Positions 25,826 through 34,700 of a DNA stretch of 48,853 nt are shown in pieces (position 1 is the first letter of the stretch; each line of letters opens with the position of its first letter). The stretch comes from Methylobacterium segetis (GTDB taxonomy: Bacteria > Pseudomonadota > Alphaproteobacteria > Rhizobiales > Beijerinckiaceae): positions 1 through 48,853 of the forward strand of contig NZ_SMNT01000038.1 in NCBI RefSeq assembly GCF_004348265.1, written 5' to 3'. The notes beneath the pieces were generated by a model. That model was not told where the DNA came from. It ran no database searches and saw only the letters and a list, made by a program, of their open reading frames with translations. A program made the translations under genes and the position numbers.

Positions 25826-27370
25826 ATGCGGGGCCAGGAACCGCGCCGGAACCCCTCTCCCGTCCGGGAGAGGGCAGGGGTGAGGGACACCGGTGCATCC
25901 GGAGAACTCGCTCCCCTCACCCTGTCCCTCTCGGAACGAGAGGTCACCCGCGCCGTCTCGTTGCGCCCCGGCGCCGACCTCGAGGGCTTTCGCGCGGCCG
26001 TGCGCGCGCTCGTCGCCGAGGGCGTGCCGCCGGAGCGCGTGGTCTGGTCCGCCGCGGCGGACTCGGCCTGCCTGTTCGGGGCGGAGGCGCCCGCGGCCTC
26101 GGACGCGCCGGTCGCGCTGCCGCGGGCGGCCGCCGCGCTCGTGCCGATGGTGGTGCCCCACCGCGACCCCGAGCGCTACGCGCTGCTCTACGCCCTGATC
26201 TGGCGCATCCGCGCGGGCGAGCGCGATCTCCTCGAGATCGCCAGCGATCCCCTGGTTCACCGGCTCAACGGGATGCGCAAGGCGATCCAGCGCGACCTTC
26301 ACAAGATGCACGCCTTCCTGCGCTTCCGGCGGGTGCCGGAGGCCGGAACCGAGCGCTTCGTCGCCTGGTTCGAGCCGGAGCACCACATCCTGGAGGCCGC
26401 CGCGCCCTTCTTCGTGGACCGGTTCCGCTCGCTCGCCTGGACGATCCTCACGCCGGAGGGCTCGGCCCGGTGGGACGGGGAGGCGCTCCGCTTCGGCCCG
26501 CCGGGCCGGCGCGAGGACGTGCCGCCGGGCGACGGGTTCGAGGCGGGCTGGCGGGATTACTACGAGAGCACGTTCAACCCGGCCCGCACGAACCTGCGCG
26601 CCATGCGGGCGGAGATGCCGAAGAAATACTGGCACAACATGCCCGAGACCGCCGCGATCCCGGCGCTGATCCGCCAGGCCTCGTCCCGCACCGCCGCGAT
26701 GATCGAGAGGGAGCCGCAGATGCCCACGAAGCGCCAGCCCGCCCGCGCGCTCGCCGCGATGGCGGATCAGGATCCCGCCTCGCTCGACGCGCTGAACGGT
26801 ATCATCCGCCGCTCGGAGCCGCTGGTGCCGGGCGCGACGCAGGCCGTGCTGGGGGAAGGGCCGGTCGGCGCGGCGATCGCCTTCGTCGGCGAGCAGCCGG
26901 GCGACCAGGAGGACCGCCAGGGCCGCCCCTTCGTCGGCCCGGCGGGCCAACTCCTCTCCCGGGCAATGGCGGAGGCGGGGATCGACCGGTCGGCCTGCTA
27001 TCTCACGAATGCGGTCAAGCACTTCAAGTTCGAGGAGCGCGGCAAGCGTCGCATCCACCAGAAGCCGACGGCGGGCGAGGTCAGCCACTATCGCTGGTGG
27101 CTCGACCGCGAACTCGACTTCGTCGCCCCCAAGCTTGTCGTGGCGCTGGGCGCGACCGCGGTCCTGGCGCTGACCGGCAAGGCGATCCCGATCACCCGGG
27201 CGCGCGGCCCCTTCCGCTTCGAGCGCCTCGACAACCGCTTCCAGGGCTTCATCACGGTCCACCCCTCCTACCTGCTGCGCCTGCCGGACGAGGCGAAGCA
27301 GGAGGCCTACGAGACCTTCGTCGGCGACCTGCGTCGGGTCGAGGCGCTGGGGCGGGAACTGGCGGGGTGA
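25826..27370 (+). CDS. udgX: DUF4130-UdgX fusion: uracil-DNA crosslinking/glycosylase-like protein
   Basis: Up to 514 residues. Residues about 46-290 match the DUF4130 domain found only with this system (MVVPHRDPERYALLYALIWRI; VHRLNGMRKAIQRDLHKMHAF). Residues about 320-510 form a family-4/UdgX-type uracil-DNA glycosylase domain: FVGEQPGDQEDRQGRPFVGPAG, YLTNAVKHFKF, then GKRRIHQK with His411. The KRRIH loop marks UdgX, whose His forms a covalent bond with the abasic sugar after uracil excision. The last landmark is TVHPSYLLR. ATG 25826 would make the first 45 residues a translation of the palindromic repeat; an in-frame GTG at 25880 or TTG at 25961 are alternatives, the last matching the natural start of the conserved domain. 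It is coupled to the radical-SAM gene upstream. Confidence 0.9.
   Translation: MRGQEPRRNPSPVRERAGVRDTGASGELAPLTLSLSEREVTRAVSLRPGADLEGFRAAVRALVAEGVPPERVVWSAAADSACLFGAEAPAASDAPVALPRAAAALVPMVVPHRDPERYALLYALIWRIRAGERDLLEIASDPLVHRLNGMRKAIQRDLHKMHAFLRFRRVPEAGTERFVAWFEPEHHILEAAAPFFVDRFRSLAWTILTPEGSARWDGEALRFGPPGRREDVPPGDGFEAGWRDYYESTFNPARTNLRAMRAEMPKKYWHNMPETAAIPALIRQASSRTAAMIEREPQMPTKRQPARALAAMADQDPASLDALNGIIRRSEPLVPGATQAVLGEGPVGAAIAFVGEQPGDQEDRQGRPFVGPAGQLLSRAMAEAGIDRSACYLTNAVKHFKFEERGKRRIHQKPTAGEVSHYRWWLDRELDFVAPKLVVALGATAVLALTGKAIPITRARGPFRFERLDNRFQGFITVHPSYLLRLPDEAKQEAYETFVGDLRRVEALGRELAG
25853..25945. repeat. Compound palindromic repeat, copy 2 (inside the udgX 5' end)
   Basis: Reverse-orientation copy of the element at 24414. 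The left hairpin is CCCTCTCCCG-tc-CGGGAGAGGG (25853-25874), the right hairpin CCTCTCG-gaa-CGAGAGG, with an inner pair GGGTGAGGG/CCCTCACCC. It lies in the open frame between the radical-SAM stop and the conserved start of the DUF4130 domain and contains no stop codon in that frame. Confidence 0.85.
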
Positions 27371-27418
27371 GGGCGCCCGGCTGTTGCGGAGCGCGACGAT
27401 CCGGCTAGGCTCCCGACC

Positions 27419-27715
27419 ATGGACCGTGCCGCCGCCATCGACATCCTGCGATCCCACGAGGGGGAATTGCGCCGCCTCGGCATTCGGCATGCCGGGCTGT
27501 TCGGCTCGACCGCGCGCGGCGAATTCGGTCCCGACAGCGACGTCGATGTGCTGATCGAGATCGACGAGAGCACCGTCCGTGACGTCTACGACTATGTCGG
27601 CGTGGTGCAGTTCATCGAAGACCTGTTCCCGAGGCCGGTCGATGTCGCGAACAGGGCGTGCCTGAAGGACCATGTCCGGCCGGACGCCCTGCGCGACCTG
27701 ATCGATGCCTTCTGA
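27419..27715 (+). CDS. MntA-type minimal nucleotidyltransferase (antitoxin)
   Basis: A 98-residue protein with the polymerase-beta-like signature GLFGSTARGEFGPDSDVDVLIEID: Gly29-Ser30 and the paired aspartates Asp41 and Asp43 that bind the metal ions. In characterised MntA/HepT pairs, MntA transfers AMP groups to a tyrosine of the HEPN toxin HepT and so inactivates it. The stop overlaps the start of the next gene by 11 bases, the usual coupling for this toxin-antitoxin class. The set lies in a short gap between DNA-repair genes and a transporter. Third-position GC is somewhat lower than in neighbours, consistent with a mobile cassette. Confidence 0.92.
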   Translation: MDRAAAIDILRSHEGELRRLGIRHAGLFGSTARGEFGPDSDVDVLIEIDESTVRDVYDYVGVVQFIEDLFPRPVDVANRACLKDHVRPDALRDLIDAF

Positions 27716-28250
27716 GCGCGAGCGCCGCGCGCTTCTCGGCATCCTCGAGAACGCGGAGGCCGCCCTCGAATTTACGAAGGACCTGTCCTTCGCCACCTTC
27801 GAGACGGACCGTCGTACCCTGTACGCCGTCGTGCGGTGCCTGGAGATCATCTCCGAGACGAGCCGTCGTGTCGGTCCGGACGTTCGCGGGCGACATCCGC
27901 AGATCCCCTGGCGTCAGATCGCCGATGCGGGGAACGTCTATCGCCACCGGTACGACAACGTATCCGCATCGCTCGTCCGGGGAACGGCCGAGGAGTGCAT
28001 GACGGAAATCATCGCGGTCTGCCGAACCGAATTGGCCGGAGGAGGATCAGACGTGAAGACACGCTACGACCCCGAGGCTGACGCCCTCTATCTTCGCCTC
28101 GCGGACGATCGCATCGTCGAGAGCGAGGAGGTGCGGGCCGGAATCGTCCTCGATTACGACGCGCAGGGTCGGCTCGTCGGCATCGAGATCCTCGATGCGT
28201 CCGAGCACATCGCCGCCGGGGCGGATCTGGCCGCGCTCGCCGCCGCCTGA
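27705..28250 (+). CDS. HepT-like HEPN toxin fused in frame to a DUF2283 domain
   Basis: A 181-residue open frame. Residues 1-115 are a HepT/DUF86-type HEPN domain: an all-helical segment, then IPWRQIADAGNVYRHRYDNVS. The HxY element is His81-x-Tyr83, the tyrosine being the position modified by MntA in known pairs. The canonical Arg four to six residues before the His is absent; Arg80 stands directly next to it, a variant I recall from related proteins. Residues 117-181 are a complete DUF2283 domain (VKTRYDPEADALYLRLAD; GIVLDYDAQGRLVGIEILDAS). The two parts are normally separate genes. There is no stop between them, and a strong ribosome-binding site lies just before residue 117, so both a fusion and a free DUF2283 protein may be made. 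Confidence 0.88.
   Translation: MPSERERRALLGILENAEAALEFTKDLSFATFETDRRTLYAVVRCLEIISETSRRVGPDVRGRHPQIPWRQIADAGNVYRHRYDNVSASLVRGTAEECMTEIIAVCRTELAGGGSDVKTRYDPEADALYLRLADDRIVESEEVRAGIVLDYDAQGRLVGIEILDASEHIAAGADLAALAAA
28053..28250 (+). CDS. Alternative internal product: free DUF2283 protein
   Basis: A GTG at 28053 is preceded at six bases by ggaggagga (28038-28046), one of the strongest ribosome-binding sites in the window. Starting there gives a 65-residue protein that begins exactly at the DUF2283 domain boundary (VKTRYDPEADALYL) and has the normal length of stand-alone DUF2283 proteins. These are often encoded beside HEPN/nucleotidyltransferase or RelE-type toxin-antitoxin genes; their function is unknown. 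The reading frame is the same as the HepT-like gene, so this is the 3' end of that frame translated independently. That it is used in the cell is inferred from the start signal only. Confidence 0.6.
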   Translation: MKTRYDPEADALYLRLADDRIVESEEVRAGIVLDYDAQGRLVGIEILDASEHIAAGADLAALAAA

Positions 28251-28269
28251 GCGGGCCGCAGGGCGCCCC

Positions 28270-30093
28270 TCACGCCTCCGCCGCGTCCGCCTCCTTGTGC
28301 GGGCGCAGTTCCGGCGCCACCGGGCCGGCCTCGATCTCGGCCTCCGGCTCGGCCCGGCTCTGCTGGCGGCTCGAATCCACGAAGAGGCGGGCTTCGCCCT
28401 CCTTCACGCCGAGGCTGCGCAGGGCGTAGAGCGTCATGCCGAGGGCGAGTTCGCGCTCGCCCATCAGGACGAGGCCGACCTTCTGCTCCTCCAGGCGGCG
28501 CCGCTCGGCGTCGCTGTGGGTGCGGATCAGCGTGTCGATGCGCGGGTTGGCGCCCCGCGCGATCTCCACCAGCCGGCGGGTATTGTGCGATTCCGGCGTC
28601 GCGAGCACGAGGAGATGCGCGCTGCCGATGTCGGCGGCCTCCAGGATGCCGGGCGCGGTGGCGTCGCCGAACACGGCGTCGATCCCCTGCTCGCGCAGTT
28701 CGAGCACCCGGCGCCGGTCGCGGTCCACCACCACGTAGGGCAAATCCCAGGTCTGGAGCGCCTTGCCGATGCTGCTGCCGACGCGCCCGTAGCCGATCAC
28801 CACCGCGTGGCCGCGCCGCGGCGCCGTCTCGACCGCCATGGCGACCTCGCCCGCGCCCCTGCGCTCGAACCGGGCGGCCAGCTCCGGCCGGTCGGCGAGC
28901 CGGCGCTCGATCCGCGCGACGAGGGCGAAGAAGAGCGGGTTCAGGGTGATCGAGAGGAGCGCGCCGCCGAGGATGAGGTCGCGCCCTTCCGTCGGCAGGA
29001 GCTTCAGCGACAGGCCGAGGCTGACGAGGATGAAGGAGAACTCGCCGATCTGCGCGAGGCTCGCCGCGATGGTCAGCGCCGTGCCGACCGGGTGCCGGAA
29101 GGCCAGCACGATCGCCACCGCCGCGAGCGACTTGCCGAGGAGGATGACGCCGAGGACGGCGAGCACCGAGAGCGGCTCCCGGATCAGGATGCCGGGGTCG
29201 AACAGCATGCCGACCGAGACGAAGAACAGGACCGCGAAGGCGTCCTGCAGGGGCAGCGAATCGGCCGCCGCCTGATGGCTGAGGTCGGATTCGGCGAGCA
29301 CCATCCCGGCGAAGAAGGCGCCCAGCGCGAAGGAGACGCCGAACAGTTCCGCCGAGCCGAAGGCGATGCCGAGCGCGAGCGCCAGCACGGCCAGGGTGAA
29401 GAGCTCCCGCGAGCCCGTCCGGGCCGCCTGGTCGAGGAGCCAGGGCACGAAGCGGCGCCCGCCGATCAGCATCAGGCTCGCGAAGATTGCGACCTTGGCG
29501 AGCGTCAGACCGAGGGTGAGCCAGAGATTGCCGCCCCCGCCGTGATGGCCGCCGCCCTCGCTGCCGCCGAGGGAGGGCGCCAGGGCGGGCAGGAGCACGA
29601 GGGCCAGCACCATCGCCAGATCCTCGACGATGAGCCAGCCCACCGCGATCCGGCCCTTGTCGCTGTCGAGGAGGGCGCGCTCCTCGAGCGCGCGCAGAAG
29701 CACCACGGTGCTCGCCACCGACAGGGCGAGGCCGAAGACGAGGCCGGCCCCGAGGCTCCAGCCCCAGGCCAGGGCGAGGCCGCCGCCCATCGCGGTCGCC
29801 ACCGCGATCTGCACCACGGCGCCCGGCAGCGCGATGCTGCGCACCGCCATGAGGTCCTTGATCGAGAAGTGCAGCCCGACGCCGAACATGAGGAGGATCA
29901 CGCCGATCTCGGCGAGCTGGCCCGCGAGCTCGCTGTTGCCGACGAAGCCCGGCGTGTAGGGGCCGACGAGGACGCCCGCCAGCAGGTAGCCCACGAGCGG
30001 GGGCAGCTTGAGGCGCTGCGCGACCATTCCGCAGACGAAGGCGAGCACGAGGCCTAGGGCGATGATGGCGATCAGCTCGGTCGCGTGCGGCAC
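28270..30093 (-). CDS. YbaL/Kef-type cation:proton antiporter (CPA2 family)
   Basis: A 607-residue protein from GTG 30093, chosen because aggaga lies about ten bases upstream and the conserved first helix (LIAIIALGLVLAFVCGMVAQ) follows. The first 400 residues hold about 12 membrane helices with the CPA2 landmarks LPPLVGYLLAGVLVGP, FGVGLHFSIKDL and VASTVVLLRALEE. A cytosolic RCK/TrkA-N domain follows (HAVVIGYGRVGSSIGKAL; VFGDATAPGILEAADI), then an acidic tail. Proteins of this type exchange K+ or Na+ for protons under electrophilic or alkaline stress. The Gly/His-rich loop GGSEGGGHHGGGGN between helices is a local oddity. It converges with the HepT-DUF2283 gene. Confidence 0.93.
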   Translation of the reverse strand: MPHATELIAIIALGLVLAFVCGMVAQRLKLPPLVGYLLAGVLVGPYTPGFVGNSELAGQLAEIGVILLMFGVGLHFSIKDLMAVRSIALPGAVVQIAVATAMGGGLALAWGWSLGAGLVFGLALSVASTVVLLRALEERALLDSDKGRIAVGWLIVEDLAMVLALVLLPALAPSLGGSEGGGHHGGGGNLWLTLGLTLAKVAIFASLMLIGGRRFVPWLLDQAARTGSRELFTLAVLALALGIAFGSAELFGVSFALGAFFAGMVLAESDLSHQAAADSLPLQDAFAVLFFVSVGMLFDPGILIREPLSVLAVLGVILLGKSLAAVAIVLAFRHPVGTALTIAASLAQIGEFSFILVSLGLSLKLLPTEGRDLILGGALLSITLNPLFFALVARIERRLADRPELAARFERRGAGEVAMAVETAPRRGHAVVIGYGRVGSSIGKALQTWDLPYVVVDRDRRRVLELREQGIDAVFGDATAPGILEAADIGSAHLLVLATPESHNTRRLVEIARGANPRIDTLIRTHSDAERRRLEEQKVGLVLMGERELALGMTLYALRSLGVKEGEARLFVDSSRQQSRAEPEAEIEAGPVAPELRPHKEADAAEA

Positions 30094-30469
30094 GGGCGTT
30101 GGGTCTCCTGTGGCGATCGCCGGGCGGGGAGCCCGGGACGCTGCGGCTGAGCGGGGATGGCACGTCCTAGCCGAGCTTGGCGCCGAAATCCGTGCCGCAG
30201 GGCACTCGACGTGCCGAACCGCACGGACATCCGACGTCGGACAAGCCCGTCGCATCCCGGAATGGGGTCTCGACGGGACAACGCCCCGGAGCGGTCTCGT
30301 TTCGGCCGGTCGGCGAACGATCTCGCGGCCGCTGGCGGATGACGCGACCAGATTTCACCGGCCTGCGGCCAAGGTCTCGCTGTGGATGCCGAACACGATT
30401 GCGTGAAACCGCGCCGCAGGATGTCCGTTGTTGCGCTGGATCACGCGTCAGATCGAGGACGGGCAGACG
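30094..30469. other. Divergent intergenic region between antiporter and YihY genes
   Basis: About 376 bases with no convincing gene. Base composition is a little more AT-rich than in the flanks. It must hold the promoters of the two divergent genes, but I could not name clear promoter hexamers, operators or a non-coding RNA. Short frames on both strands here lack start signals and family features. Confidence 0.5.
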
Positions 30470-31630
30470 ATGGTTACGCGAAACGACGCGGTGACGGGCA
30501 CCGACAACCTCGAGCGCCGGAACTCGACCGTGTGGACGGTGGCGCTCGCGACCGCGCTGCTCGGCCTCGTCGCCCTGCCGCGCCGCCGCGCGCCCCTCGC
30601 ACGGGCGGCGGGAAACGGCCCGGCGGAGGCGCCGCGCGAGCCGTCCGATTCCCATGAGGGCCAGGACGCGCACCGCGTCGCCGCGACCGAGACGAGTCGC
30701 GGCCGGGACGCCACCACGCCCTCCGAGATCCCGGCGAGCGGCTGGAAGGATATCGGCCTGCGGGTCTTCCACGACATCAGCGAGAACCGCCTCGTCTCGG
30801 TCGCGGCGGGCGTCACCTTCTACGTGCTGCTGGCGATCTTCCCGGCGGTCGCCGCCCTCGTCTCCTGCTACGGGCTGGTGGCCGATGTCTCGACCATCAA
30901 CCAGCACCTCGCGAGCCTGCAGGGCGTGATGCCGCAAGGCGCCCTCGACATCGTCGGCGAGCAGGTGAAGCGCATCGCCGAGAAGGGCGACACCACGCTC
31001 GGCCTCACCTTCTTCACCGGCCTCCTGCTCTCGATCTGGAGCGCCAACGGCGGCATGAAGGCGGTCTTCGACGCGCTCAACATCGTCTACGAGGAGCGGG
31101 AGAAGCGCAATTTCCTCTGGCTCAACCTGCGCTCGCTGACCTTCACGGCGGGGGCGCTGCTGTTCATCGTCTTCGCCCTCGTCGGCATCGTGGTGCTGCC
31201 GGTCGTGTTCAACACGATCGGGCTCTCCTCCGACGCGTGGTACCTCGCGCTCCTGCGCTGGCCCGTGCTGCTCTTCGGCGTCCTGCTCGGCCTCGCGCTG
31301 CTCTACCGCTACGGCCCGAGCCGCGACGCGCCGCGCTGGCGCTGGGTCACCTGGGGCTCGGCGATTGCCGCCGTGCTCTGGCTCGTCGCCTCGGTCGGCT
31401 TCTCGTACTACGTGTCGAATTTCGGCAAGTACAACGAGACCTACGGGTCTCTCGGCGCCGCGATCGGCTTCATGACCTGGATCTGGATCTCGACGATCAT
31501 CGTGCTGGTCGGGGCCGAGATCAACGCCGAGATGGAGCACCAGACCGCCAAGGACACCACGGTCGGCCGGCCCCAGCCCCTCGGCACGCGGCAGGCGCGG
31601 ATGGCCGATACGGTGGGGGCCGCGACCTGA
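30470..31630 (+). CDS. YihY/virulence factor BrkB family membrane protein
   Basis: A 386-residue protein from ATG 30470, with gagga about 11 bases upstream (a TTG at 30428 is less likely). Residues about 20-40 form a first hydrophobic stretch, followed by about 65 residues of low-complexity linker. The YihY/BrkB domain covers about 95-360 with six membrane helices and the conserved ENRLVSVAAGVTFYVLLAIFP, SANGGMKAVFDALNIVYEE, LYRYGPSRD and YNETYGSLGAAIGFMTWIW. Despite older names as ribonuclease BN, the family consists of inner-membrane proteins of unknown activity. The N-terminal helix plus linker is longer than in most members. It is followed by polA after 71 bases. Confidence 0.92.
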   Translation: MVTRNDAVTGTDNLERRNSTVWTVALATALLGLVALPRRRAPLARAAGNGPAEAPREPSDSHEGQDAHRVAATETSRGRDATTPSEIPASGWKDIGLRVFHDISENRLVSVAAGVTFYVLLAIFPAVAALVSCYGLVADVSTINQHLASLQGVMPQGALDIVGEQVKRIAEKGDTTLGLTFFTGLLLSIWSANGGMKAVFDALNIVYEEREKRNFLWLNLRSLTFTAGALLFIVFALVGIVVLPVVFNTIGLSSDAWYLALLRWPVLLFGVLLGLALLYRYGPSRDAPRWRWVTWGSAIAAVLWLVASVGFSYYVSNFGKYNETYGSLGAAIGFMTWIWISTIIVLVGAEINAEMEHQTAKDTTVGRPQPLGTRQARMADTVGAAT

Positions 31631-31701
31631 GCGGCGTAGCCTTCGGGCGGGCGGCCCTTTAGACAGGAGGCCGCCTCCTTGTCCGTCCGCCCGCAGAGAC
31701 C

Positions 31702-34700
31702 ATGACCGACACCAGCCCCCCCGTCGGCCCCGGCGATCAGGTTCTCCTGGTCGACGGCTCCTCCTTCATCTTCCGCGCCTATTTCCAGTCGATAAATCAG
31801 CCGGAGCGCTACAATTTCCGGCCCTCGGACGGGCTGCCGACCGGGGCCGTGCGGCTGTTCTGCGCCAAGATCGCCCAGTTCGTGCAGGAGGGGGCGGCGG
31901 GCGTCTGCCCGACCCATCTCGGCATCGTCTTCGACAAGTCGGAGGGCTCGTTCCGCAAGGAGATGTTCCCCGACTACAAGGGCCACCGCCCCGACGCGCC
32001 GGACGACCTCAAGCGCCAGATGCCGCTGATGCGCGAGGCCGTGCGCGCCTTCGGCCTGCACGCGGTCGAGCTGGAGCGCTACGAGGCGGACGACCTCATC
32101 GCCACCTATTCCCGGCAGGCGGAGGCGCGGGGCGCCGGCGTCATCATCGTCTCCTCCGACAAGGACCTGATGCAGCTCGTGGGGCCGCTGGTGCGGTTCT
32201 ACGATTTCGAATCGGGCGCCAAGGGCAAGCCGGGCTACCGGCCCGAGCGCAACCTCGACGTCGAGGCCATCATCGCCAAGTGGGAGGGGCTGCAGCCGGG
32301 CCAGATCGGCGACGCGCTGGCGCTGATCGGCGACACCTCGGACAACGTGCCGGGCGTGCCGGGCATCGGCCTCAAGACGGCCGCCGCGCTGATCAAGGAA
32401 TTCGGCAGCCTGGAGGCGCTGCTGGAGCGCGCGGGCGAGATCAAGCAGCCGAAGCGCCGGGAGACGCTGCTCGCCAACGTCGATCAGGCCCGCCTCTCGC
32501 GACAGCTCGTGGCGCTGATGGAGGACGTGCCGGTCCCCGTCCCCCTCGACGATCTGCGGCTGCCCAAGCCCGACCCCGAGAGGCTCGTCGGCTTCCTCAA
32601 GGCGATGGAGTTCAACACCCTGACGCGGCGCATCGCCCAGATGCTCCACGTCGACCCCGAGGCGGTGAAGCCGGACCCGAGCCTCCTGCCCGGCGGCGCC
32701 CCTCACGCCTACGCCAACGCGAATGGCGGCAGCGACGCGCTGCCCTTCTTCGGCGACGTGCCGCCCGACCCCGAGGCCGCGGCCGGCGGCCTCGACCGGC
32801 CGGAGGGGGCAGGCCCCCCCGAGGTCGACCCCTTCGCCGATCTCGGCCTGCCGGATGCCGCGCCGAAGCCCCGCGCGGCGGCCGAGCCCGGCCCCTCGAA
32901 CCTCGTCGCGTCCCGCGCCGCGGAGGCCGTGAAGCCCTTCGACACGGCGTCCTACGAGACGATCCTGTCGCTGGAGCAGCTCGACGCCTGGATCGCCGAG
33001 GCGGAGGAGGCGGGCGTCCTCGCGGTCGACACCGAGACCGACGACCTCGACGCCAACCGCGCGGGCCTCGTCGGCGTCTCGCTCGCCACCGCGCCGGGGC
33101 GCGCCGCCTACATCCCGCTCGCCCACCGCAAGGACGCCAAGGCCGGCGATCTCTTCGGCGACGGCGCGGCGGCCGGCGGCGACGGCCTGCTCCCCGAGCA
33201 GATCGCCCTCGACGCGGCGCTGGAGCGCCTGAAGCCGCTCCTCGAGAACCCGGGCGTGCTCAAGGTCGGCCAGAACCTGAAATACGATTGGCTGGTCCTG
33301 TCCCGCTACGGCATCGAGGTCGCGCCCTTCGACGACACGATGCTGATCTCCTACGTGCTCGATGCCGGCAAGGGCGGCCACGGCATGGACGAGCTCGCCC
33401 GCCGCCATCTCGGCCACCAGCCCATCACCTTCTCGGACGTGGCGGGCACGGGCCGGGCCAAGGTCACCTTCGACAAGGTGCCGCTGGACAAGGCCACCGC
33501 CTACGCCGCCGAGGACGCGGACGTGACGCTGCGGCTCTGGCGGATGATGAAGCCCCGCCTCGTCGCCGAGCGCCGCGTCGCCGTCTACGAGACGCTGGAG
33601 CGCCCGCTGCTCCCCGTCGTCGCCCGCATGGAGCGCCAGGGCATCCGGGTCGACCGCAACATGCTGAGCCGGTTGTCGGGCGACTTCGCCCAGATCCTGG
33701 CGCGGCTCGAGGAGGAGATCCAGGAGGACGCAGGCGAGAAATTCTCGGTCTCCTCGCCCAAGCAGATCGGCGACATCCTGTTCGGCAAGATGGGCCTGCC
33801 CGGCGCCAAGAAGACACCGTCCGGCCAGTGGGCCACGCCCGCGACGCTGTTGGAGGAGCTCGCGCAGGCAGGCCACGAGCTGCCGAAGAAAATCCTCGAA
33901 TACCGCCAGCTCTCGAAGCTGAAATCGACCTACACGGATTCGCTGCAGGAGCACGCCGACCGGCGGACCGACCGGGTCCACACCTCGTTCTCGCTCGCCG
34001 CCACCACCACGGGCCGGCTCTCCTCCTCCGACCCGAACCTGCAGAACATCCCGATCCGGACAGAAGAGGGCCGCCGCATCCGCCGCGCCTTCGTGGCGGC
34101 CGAGGGCAACAAGCTGATCTCGGCCGATTACAGCCAGATCGAGTTGCGGCTCCTGGCCCACATCGCCGACATCCCGCAATTGCGCCAAGCCTTCGCGGAC
34201 GGCATCGACATCCACGCGGCCACCGCCTCCGCGATGTTCGGCGTGCCGCTCGCCGAGATGACGCCGGACCTGCGGCGCCGGGCCAAGACCATCAATTTCG
34301 GCATCATCTACGGCATCTCGGCCTTCGGCCTCGCCGACCGGCTCGGCATCCCGCAGCAGGAGGCCTCGGCCTTCATCAAGCAGTATTTCGAGCGCTTCCC
34401 CGGCATCCGCGCCTATATCGACGACACCAAGCGCTTCTGCCGGGACAAGGGCTACGTCACGACCCTGTTCGGCCGCGTCTGCCACTACCCGCAGATCCGC
34501 TCGAACAACCCGCAGGAGCGGGCGAGCGTCGAGCGCCAGGCGATCAACGCCCCGATCCAGGGCACGGCGGCCGACATCATCCGCCGCGCCATGACGCGGA
34601 TGGAAGGCGCGCTGGCGGCCGAGAAGCTCAATGTGCGCATGCTCCTGCAGGTGCACGACGAGCTCGTCTTCGAGGCGCCGGAGGACGAGGTGGAGCGGGC

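Noticed and set aside
21636..25945. Palindromic repeats as a CRISPR array
   Set aside because: Only two full copies, in opposite orientation, with a whole gene between them and no regular spacers or cas genes.
28195..30057. 620-residue plus-strand frame over the antiporter
   Set aside because: Asp/Glu/Arg-rich shadow of the membrane protein; the antiporter frame has all family motifs.
31441..34656. 1071-residue antisense frame over polA
   Set aside because: It mirrors polA codons in very high-GC DNA, has no recognisable domain, and polA itself has all catalytic motifs.
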